Assembly (NCBI GenBank): GCA_946886565.1
Contig: CAMPIX010000040.1
Span: forward strand, 1 to 12,451
Length of the DNA: 12,451 nt
Direction: 5' to 3'
From: an uncultured Altererythrobacter sp.
GTDB taxonomy: Bacteria; Pseudomonadota; Alphaproteobacteria; Sphingomonadales; Sphingomonadaceae
In this document: one piece after another, positions 7,826-12,451 of the stretch
Position numbering within the stretch: position 1 is the stretch's first letter
How the letters are laid out: each line of letters begins with the position of its first letter
Program-made: the position numbers and the translations under genes
Notes under the pieces: generated by a model
What the model was told of the DNA's origin: nothing
Seen by the model: only the letters and a program-made list of their open reading frames with translations
Databases searched by the model: none

Positions 7826-7853
7826 ATTATCGGGGTAAGGCGCTCACCCACAA
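7826..7853 (-). promoter_or_regulatory. candidate sigma-70 promoter of carA
   Basis: On the minus strand TTGTGG (7853-7848) is followed after 16 bases by GATAAT (7831-7826), five of six matches to the -10 consensus but only three of six to the -35. It would start transcription near 7819 and give a leader of about 85 bases before the carA ATG. It lies in the 155-base divergent gap between carA and the GatB/YqeY gene. No equally good plus-strand promoter for the divergent gene was seen. Confidence 0.35.
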
Positions 7854-7890
7854 CCGGCGCATTCCAATTCAACGGCGAAAGATCCCTCCC

Positions 7891-8343
7891 ATGATCCGCG
7901 ACACCATCAAGCAGGCCACCGTCCAGGCGATGAAGGGCGGCGACAAGCCGCGCACCGCCACGCTCCGCCTGATCGCCGCCAAGATCAAGGATCGCGACAT
8001 CGAGCTGCGCACCTCGAGCAAGGAGGTGTCCGACGACGACCTCGTCATCGAAGTGCTGCAGAAAATGGCCAAGCAGCGGCGCGAGTCGATAACCATGTAC
8101 GTTGACGGTGGCCGCGAGGAATTGGCCGAGCAGGAACGCACCGAACTCGCGGTTATCGAGGAGTTCCTGCCGCAGATGATGAGCGACGAGGAAACCCGCG
8201 CCGCGATCGCCGAGGTCAAGGCAAGCATCGGCGCCGAATCGGTTAAGGATATGGGCCGCGTGATGGCGGAACTTAAGGCGCGCCACGGCGCTGTGCTCGA
8301 CATGAGCCGGGCCAGCGCCCTGGTGAAGGAGAGCCTCGCATGA
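7891..8343 (+). CDS. GatB/YqeY domain-containing protein
   Basis: This is a 150-residue cytoplasmic protein of the YqeY family, related to the C-terminal helical domain of GatB/GatE in tRNA-dependent amidotransferases. The family can be read from MIRDTIKQATVQAMKGGDKP, TLRLIAAKIKDRDIE, VLQKMAKQRRESITMYVDGG, ERTELAVIEEFLPQMMS and AVLDMSRASALVKESL. Length and start match the usual stand-alone form. Its exact role is unsettled; a tRNA-related function is inferred from the GatB domain. In many alphaproteobacteria it lies close to carA, dnaG and rpoD, and it does so here, transcribed divergently from carA. Its stop overlaps the start of the lipoprotein gene (ATGA, 8340-8343). The ribosome site (GAAAGA at 7877-7882) is weak. 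Confidence 0.95.
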   Translation: MIRDTIKQATVQAMKGGDKPRTATLRLIAAKIKDRDIELRTSSKEVSDDDLVIEVLQKMAKQRRESITMYVDGGREELAEQERTELAVIEEFLPQMMSDEETRAAIAEVKASIGAESVKDMGRVMAELKARHGAVLDMSRASALVKESLA

Positions 8344-9089
8344 TCCGCCGTTCCGCCCTTCTCGCGCTCGCAGGCGCCGCCGCCCTCGCCGCATGTTCGG
8401 ACAATGCGGACGAGCAGGCCGTCACCGACCTCAACCGGGTCGAGACCGACGGCGAGGCCGAGGCTGCCTCCGAAGCGCTCGTCGCGGGCGATTTCGCCGC
8501 GCTGCGGCTGGGCGCGAAGGTCGAGGGGCCGCAGGGCGACGAGGTCATCGCCGCGCTCGGCAATTCCTCGGGCAACTTCGCCGACATGCGCTCCTACGTC
8601 GCGTGTCCCGCCGGGATGGACCCGTGCGATCCCGCGAACGCGCCCGAGGGGACGGTCTATACCTACGTTCACGTCGTCTATCCGGGGCAGGACAACGACC
8701 CCGACGCCGGCGACACCGAGGCCAACACCTCGTCCGACGTCGAGCGCGCGAGCCAGTTCCGCCTCATCATGCCCGCGCACGGCTTCACCGGCGATGCGGG
8801 TTACTCGAAGGCCGAGGCGCTCGCGGCGGTCGGCGCCAAGGTCGACGTCGTGGTCACTTGCCACGAGGACGGCCTCGCCTGGACCGTCAGCGCCGGCGAC
8901 GGCGGCAACCAGTGGGAACAGGCCGAACCGCTGACCTTCTACTGGCAATCGACCCTCCCGCCCGCCGGCCCGGAGGAAGCCTACGCGATCTTCGCCAACT
9001 ACACTGCGGCGCAGGGTCCCGGCCCGTATCCGGCGGCCGATACGGGGGCGGTGAATGCGTGCGAGAGGCCGGCGGAGCGAGGTAGCTAG
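8340..9089 (+). CDS. predicted lipoprotein of unknown function
   Basis: This is a 249-residue protein. The N-terminus MIRRSALLALAGAAALAAC has a basic start, a hydrophobic core and a lipobox LAAC with the lipidated cysteine at residue 19. Residue 20 is Ser, which by the +2 rule used for enterobacteria would favour the outer membrane. The mature part is acidic, has no further membrane segment, and contains four more cysteines (in VACPAGMDPCDP, VVTCHEDG and VNACERP), enough for two disulfides. I do not recognise a domain. AAGGAG at 8326-8331 lies eight bases before the ATG, which overlaps the previous stop as ATGA, so it is coupled to the GatB/YqeY gene although the two products would act in different compartments. 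The same frame stays open after the TAG at 9087 through the GIY-YIG relic, which I take as coincidence. Confidence 0.85.
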   Translation: MIRRSALLALAGAAALAACSDNADEQAVTDLNRVETDGEAEAASEALVAGDFAALRLGAKVEGPQGDEVIAALGNSSGNFADMRSYVACPAGMDPCDPANAPEGTVYTYVHVVYPGQDNDPDAGDTEANTSSDVERASQFRLIMPAHGFTGDAGYSKAEALAAVGAKVDVVVTCHEDGLAWTVSAGDGGNQWEQAEPLTFYWQSTLPPAGPEEAYAIFANYTAAQGPGPYPAADTGAVNACERPAERGS

Positions 9090-9115
9090 CGACCAGTTGA
9101 CATCTTCTACCCCAT

Positions 9116-9146
9116 CCGTTCGTGTCGAGCGAAGTCGAGACACGCT
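9116..9146 (+). repeat. REP-like element, copy A
   Basis: The sequence begins CCGTTCGTGTCGAGCGAAGT and is the exact reverse complement of 9322-9352 over 31 bases. It folds as GTGTC (9122-9126), a 12-base loop, and GACAC (9139-9143). Confidence 0.9.
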
Positions 9147-9149
9147 GGC

Positions 9150-9368
9150 GGAAGGGTCGAATGGCGCCGGCCGGTCGAACTCCTATGGGCCGCCGATTTC
9201 GCATCGCGCGACGAGGCGCTTGAAAGCAAGTTGCGGGTCAAGAAGTGGTCGCGCGCCAAGAAAGAGGCGCTGGCGGCGGGCGACTGGAACAGACTGTCGC
9301 ATTTTGCGAAACCGCCGCGCGAGCGTGTCTCGACTTCGCTCGACACGAACGGAGATGTAGGGGCATAG
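9150..9368 (+). pseudogene. 3' remnant of a GIY-YIG endonuclease gene
   Basis: The frame starting at 9150 reads about 50 residues typical of the C-terminal half of small bacterial GIY-YIG proteins: RRPVELLWAADFASRDEAL, then VKKWSRAKKEALAAGDWNRL, then SHFAKPPRE, before running into the flanking repeat (STSLDTNG) and stopping at TAG 9366-9368. The N-terminal catalytic part with the GIY and YIG strands is missing, there is no start codon, and upstream DNA is the repeat 9116-9146 instead. The glutamate normally six residues before the Trp of the KxW motif reads as Lys (ESKLRVKKW), so the metal-binding residue also appears lost. It is inferred to be a 5'-truncated, decaying gene. Recognition is from memory of the family and needs a profile search. 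Confidence 0.6.
9322..9352 (-). repeat. REP-like element, copy B (inverted to copy A)
   Basis: This is a perfect 31-base inverted partner of 9116-9146. It supplies the last codons of the GIY-YIG relic frame (STSLDTNG). Confidence 0.9.
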
Positions 9369-9373
9369 AAGAT

Positions 9374-9402
9374 CCGTTCGCATCGAGCGAAGTCGAGATG
9401 CG
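9374..9402 (+). repeat. REP-like element, copy C, upstream of dnaG
   Basis: It begins CCGTTCGCATCGAGCGAAGT. It has the same frame and loop (GAGCGAAGTCGA) as copy A, but the stem is GCATC (9380-9384) with GATGC (9397-9401). Two stem positions differ from copy A and both partners have changed to match. Confidence 0.88.
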
Positions 9403-9422
9403 CAGCAGATTCGGATAACAGA

Positions 9423-11309
9423 ATGCTCTCACCCCAATGGCTGGATGAACTGCGGTCGCGCGTGACGCTTTCGAGCGTCATCATGCGCACGACCAAGCTC
9501 CAGCGCGCGGGGCGTGAGTGGAAGGCGTGTTGCCCGTTCCATAACGAGAAGACGCCGAGCTTCACCGTCAGCGACGAGAAGGGGTTCTACCACTGCTTCG
9601 GCTGCGGCGCGCATGGCGACGTGATCCGCTGGATGACCGACCAGCGCGGCTTGCAGTTCATGGATGCGGTGAAGGAGCTCGCAGCCGAAGCCGGGATGGA
9701 GGTCCCCGCCCCCGATCCGCGCGCCGCGCAACGAGCGGAAGAGCGCGCGGGACTGCACGATGTCATGCAGGCCGCGCAGGACTGGTTCGCCGCCAACCTC
9801 GCCGGGTCCGGCGGCGCGAAGGCGCGCGAGTATCTCCAGTCGCGCGGCTTCAACGCGCGCACGGTCGAGCGCTTCGGGTTCGGCTTTGCGCCCAACGCGC
9901 GGCAGGCGATGAAGGCCGCGCTCAAACAATTCGACGAGACGCTGCTGATCGAGGCGGGCCTGCGGATCGCGGTCGATCCTTCGACAAGCTCAGGACAGGC
10001 TAAGGATCCCTACGATCGCTTCCGCAACCGCCTCATGCTGCCGATCCACGACGCGCGCGGGCGGGTGATCGCGTTCGGCGGACGCATCCTCGAGGCCGAC
10101 AGCAAGGCTCCGAAGTACCTCAACTCGCCCGACACGCCTTTGTTCGACAAGGGGCGCACGCTCTACAACCTGCATCGCGCGGGACCTGCATCGCGCCAGA
10201 GCGGGCGGATGATCGTCGTCGAAGGCTATATGGACGTGATCGCGCTCGCGGCGGCGGGGTTCGAGGATGCAGTCGCGCCGCTCGGCACCGCGCTGACCGA
10301 GCGGCAGATCGAACTGCTGTGGCGCATGGTCGAAACCCCGGTGCTGTGCTTCGACGGCGACGCGGCCGGCCAGCGCGCCGCGATGCGCGCGATCGAGCGC
10401 ACGCTGCCACTACTGCGCCCCGCGCACTCGCTCGCGATCGTGCGCCTGCCCGCCGGGCTCGACCCTGACGACCTTCTGCGCCAGCGCGGCAAGGGCGCGA
10501 TGGAGAAGCTGCTCGCCCAGCCCGCGACGCTACTCGACACGCTGTGGGAGTTCGAACGCGCCGCGCAGCCGCTGAACACGCCCGAGGACAAGGCGGGTCT
10601 CAAGCAGCGCCTGCTCGACCATGTCGAGCGGATCGAGCATCCCGACATACGCGCACTCTACAAGCGCGAGCTGCTCGAGCGCTTCTCAGCCTTTGCCTTC
10701 CCCCGCCGCGAGCGCAGCACCGGCGACTGGCGCAAGCCCCATACCCCGCGGCTCTCTCCCGAGAATGCCCGGCGGCTGCGCGGCGCGCGCGAGGGCTCGC
10801 GCGACCAGCTCGTCTCCGCGGTGATCGCCGGGCTCGTGCGGTTTCCCGACGAGGCGATGCGCCATTCCGAGCCGCTCGGCCGCTTCGCGCAGATGGACGT
10901 CAAGGCCGGCCCGCTGGTGGATGCGATCCTCGAAGCGGTCGAAATGCTTGAACCGGGCGAGACTTTGCCCATATCCTCGTTCGACGGTCCCGTTGCGCCG
11001 CCGGATAACACCCGCTTCGCCTTCCTCGCAGAAGGCATCGATCCGCAAGTCGCGCGCGAACAGTTGGCCGAAGCCGTGTCGTTGCTGGTCGAAAGGCCCG
11101 CGCTGGAAGCTGCGTTGGCGGCTGCCACCGCGCGGTTCGAGGCCGACCCCGAAGGTGCTTTCGCCGAGCAGCAGAGACTGCTGAAACGAAAGCTGGAATT
11201 CGAGCAGCGACTCGGGCAAATGGCAAGCCGACGGGCTGCTTCGGCGGCCCAAACTGATTCAACGCGCACGCGGGAGACAGGGCCCGCCAACGGCGCAGAA
11301 ACGGACTGA
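9423..11309 (+). CDS. dnaG: DNA primase DnaG
   Basis: DnaG makes the RNA primers for replication and is loaded by DnaB helicase. The protein has 628 residues. The N-terminal zinc-binding domain is complete (CCPFHNEKTPSF, then YHCFGCGAHGD); ligands are C37, H40, C58 and C61. The RNA-polymerase core follows, with YDRFRNRLMLPIHDARGRVI and GGRILEADSKAPKYLNSPDT. The TOPRIM metal site has E267 in VVEGYMDV and D311/D313 in CFDGDAAG. Residues from about 430 on form the less conserved DnaB-interacting region. Residues 185-196 (DPSTSSGQAKDP) come from an in-frame REP-like half-repeat just before YDRF. ATG 9423 gives the expected start (SPQWLDELRSRV), but no good ribosome site precedes it. rpoD follows after ten bases. 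Confidence 0.98.
   Translation: MLSPQWLDELRSRVTLSSVIMRTTKLQRAGREWKACCPFHNEKTPSFTVSDEKGFYHCFGCGAHGDVIRWMTDQRGLQFMDAVKELAAEAGMEVPAPDPRAAQRAEERAGLHDVMQAAQDWFAANLAGSGGAKAREYLQSRGFNARTVERFGFGFAPNARQAMKAALKQFDETLLIEAGLRIAVDPSTSSGQAKDPYDRFRNRLMLPIHDARGRVIAFGGRILEADSKAPKYLNSPDTPLFDKGRTLYNLHRAGPASRQSGRMIVVEGYMDVIALAAAGFEDAVAPLGTALTERQIELLWRMVETPVLCFDGDAAGQRAAMRAIERTLPLLRPAHSLAIVRLPAGLDPDDLLRQRGKGAMEKLLAQPATLLDTLWEFERAAQPLNTPEDKAGLKQRLLDHVERIEHPDIRALYKRELLERFSAFAFPRRERSTGDWRKPHTPRLSPENARRLRGAREGSRDQLVSAVIAGLVRFPDEAMRHSEPLGRFAQMDVKAGPLVDAILEAVEMLEPGETLPISSFDGPVAPPDNTRFAFLAEGIDPQVAREQLAEAVSLLVERPALEAALAAATARFEADPEGAFAEQQRLLKRKLEFEQRLGQMASRRAASAAQTDSTRTRETGPANGAETD
9975..10008 (-). repeat. REP-like hairpin inside dnaG
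   Basis: The plus strand reads GATCCTTCGACAAGCTCAGG and continues to TAAGGATC at 10008. On the minus strand it contains TCCT, the loop GAGCTTGTCGA and AGGA, the same core as the carA copies with a different, still paired stem. GATCCTT at 9975-9981 and AAGGATC at 10002-10008 form a further outer inverted repeat. It adds about nine codons in frame (residues 186-194). Confidence 0.8.
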
Positions 11310-11319
11310 ACGCACCTCC

Positions 11320-12451
11320 ATGGCAACCAAGTCGAAGAAGACCGACAACGACGACGCGCCGCTGATCGATCTCAACGAGGCGTCGATCAAGAAGCTGATC
11401 GCGAAGGCGAAGAAGCGCGGCTACGTCACGATGGACGAGCTCAACGAGGCCCTCCCGCAGGACCAGATGAGCACCGACCAGATCGAGGATGTCATGTCGG
11501 CGATCTCCGAAATGGGCGTCAACATCGTTGAGAACGACGAGGAAGCCGAAGCCGAGGCGGAAGCTGACGCCGAAAGCGAAGTCGAGGAAATCGGCGGCGA
11601 CGACGACGATGGCGAGCCAAAGGCCGCCAAGAAGTCCGCCTCTTCCGCAGCCGCGAAGAAGGCCACCACGACCGAGCGCACCGACGATCCGGTGCGCATG
11701 TACCTGCGCGAGATGGGCGCAGTGGAACTGCTCAGCCGCGAGGGCGAAATCGCCATCGCCAAGCGGATCGAGGCGGGGCGCGACACGATGATCATCGGGC
11801 TGTGCGAAAGCCCGATCACCTTCCACGCGATCATCCAGTGGTCCGAAGCGCTCAACGCCGAAGAAATGCAGCTGCGCGAGATTCTCGATCTCGACGCGAT
11901 GCTGTCCAAGGAACCGCCCGCCGACAAGATGGAGGAGGACGCCGAGGACGACGACGGCGAAATCTCCGAGGAAACCGCCGGCCCCTCGATCCGCGAGGAC
12001 GACGAGGTCGAGGATGAGGACGAGAGCGACGACGAAGACGACGAGGAAGGCGGCTCGTCCAAGCGGCGCGAGGAAGACGACGAAGAAGACAACACGATGT
12101 CGCTCGCCCAGATGGAGGCGGCGCTCAAGCCCGACGCGCTCGAACGCTTCGCGCGCATCACCGACCTGTTCAAGAAATTCGAGAAACTCCAGGCGGAGCG
12201 CGTCGACGTGCTCGGCCGCGGCGAGGAATTCCCGCCCGCGAAGGAGAAGAAGTACGAGAAGCTGCGCGAGGACCTCACCGCCGAGGTCGAGAGCGTGCAG
12301 TTCCACGCGACCAAGATCGAATTTCTGGTCGACAACCTCTACGCCTTCAACCGCCGGCTGACCGCGCTCGGCGGCCAGATGCTGCGGCTCGCCGAGCGGC
12401 ACAAGGTCAAGCGGCTCGACTTCCTCAACGCCTATATCGGCAACGAGCTCG
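11320..12451 (+). CDS. rpoD: RNA polymerase primary sigma factor RpoD (sigma-70), 3' part outside window
   Basis: RpoD directs core RNA polymerase to housekeeping promoters. The first 377 codons are present and the frame runs off the right edge. Region 1.1 is visible at about residues 14-68 (IDLNEASIKKLIAKAKKRGY, DQIEDVMSAISEMGVNIVEN). Region 1.2 lies at about 123-155 (DPVRMYLREMGAVELLSREG, AIAKRIEAGRD). The long non-conserved region before region 2 contains an acidic block around residues 203-258, in which I count 33 Asp/Glu among 56 residues from KMEED to EEDN. The last visible part (FNRRLTALGGQMLRLAERHK, then NAYIGNEL) is still in the non-conserved region; conserved regions 2-4 are outside. 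The start is ten bases after the dnaG stop. No Shine-Dalgarno sequence precedes the ATG; the bases directly before it are CACCTCC. Confidence 0.97.
   Translation, partial: MATKSKKTDNDDAPLIDLNEASIKKLIAKAKKRGYVTMDELNEALPQDQMSTDQIEDVMSAISEMGVNIVENDEEAEAEAEADAESEVEEIGGDDDDGEPKAAKKSASSAAAKKATTTERTDDPVRMYLREMGAVELLSREGEIAIAKRIEAGRDTMIIGLCESPITFHAIIQWSEALNAEEMQLREILDLDAMLSKEPPADKMEEDAEDDDGEISEETAGPSIREDDEVEDEDESDDEDDEEGGSSKRREEDDEEDNTMSLAQMEAALKPDALERFARITDLFKKFEKLQAERVDVLGRGEEFPPAKEKKYEKLREDLTAEVESVQFHATKIEFLVDNLYAFNRRLTALGGQMLRLAERHKVKRLDFLNAYIGNEL

Larger units (their letters stand above)
9090..9422. other. gene-poor region with three REP-like repeats and a GIY-YIG relic
   Basis: This 333-base stretch between the lipoprotein gene and dnaG has no intact gene. 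It holds an inverted pair of 31-base repeats (9116-9146 and 9322-9352) flanking the decayed endonuclease fragment, and a third repeat (9374-9402) ending 20 bases before the dnaG start. A perfect TTGACA is present at 9097-9102, but nothing like a -10 box lies 15-19 bases downstream. No clear ribosome site or promoter for dnaG is visible. Confidence 0.8.

Noticed and set aside
9097..9125. A perfect TTGACA as a dnaG promoter
   Set aside because: No -10-like sequence lies at 15-19 bases; the downstream DNA is GC-rich repeat.
7869..9143. A 424-codon minus-strand frame opposite the GatB/YqeY and lipoprotein genes
   Set aside because: Both plus-strand genes have clear family or signal-peptide features and coupled starts; the antisense frame has none.
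11931..12100. The acidic block in rpoD as an unusual insertion
   Set aside because: Long acidic stretches in the non-conserved region are common in alphaproteobacterial RpoD, so it is not exceptional.
10900..12402. A 500-codon minus-strand frame opposite dnaG and rpoD
   Set aside because: It lies opposite two certain genes and crosses their junction, and its valine/leucine/phenylalanine runs mirror the acidic and lysine codons of rpoD.

Overview
The window looks like a chromosomal segment of a high-GC alphaproteobacterium, most probably a sphingomonad of the Erythrobacteraceae type. Three things point there: the gene order carA-carB-greA next to a GatB/YqeY gene and a dnaG-rpoD block; the DUF4170 gene; and the style of short interspersed palindromes (cores such as CTTCGACAAGCTCAGG and GTTCGTGTCGAGCGAAGTCG). 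Genus and species cannot be fixed from the sequence alone.

Layout. (1) Positions 3-1576, plus strand: four small membrane-associated proteins in one tight cluster. They are a YqjD/DUF883-like protein cut by the window edge, a YqjE-like holin-superfamily 3-6 protein, and two short one-helix proteins. The cluster ends in a 17-bp hairpin (1594-1631). (2) 1677-1916, plus: a DUF4170 protein, converging on greA across a large imperfect palindrome (1920-2044). (3) 7735 down to 2045, minus: carA, a low-GC gene for a small secreted protein, carB, then greA. carA and carB make carbamoyl phosphate for pyrimidines and arginine; greA rescues backtracked RNA polymerase. (4) 7891-9089, plus: a GatB/YqeY protein overlapping a lipoprotein gene by ATGA. 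(5) 9090-9422: a gene-poor stretch with three copies of a REP-like palindrome and the 3' relic of a GIY-YIG endonuclease gene. (6) 9423-12451, plus: dnaG (primase) and the first 377 codons of rpoD (sigma-70), the usual dnaG-rpoD pair.

Most of the window is conserved housekeeping DNA. The unusual part is what has been inserted into it. A family of short hairpin elements sits between genes and also in frame inside two essential genes: a pair in carA at the linker between its two domains, and one in dnaG just before the YDRF motif. Their stems differ between copies, but both arms change together, so pairing is kept (TGTC/GACA, CATC/GATG, TGCT/AGCA, CCCT/AGGG, TCCT/AGGA). The second notable feature is the gene of about 45% GC wedged without spacer between carA and carB, which are themselves about 65% GC.

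I found no CRISPR array, RNA gene, complete insertion sequence, transposase or defence system. The candidates for something undescribed are the REP-like family and the secreted protein encoded inside the car operon.
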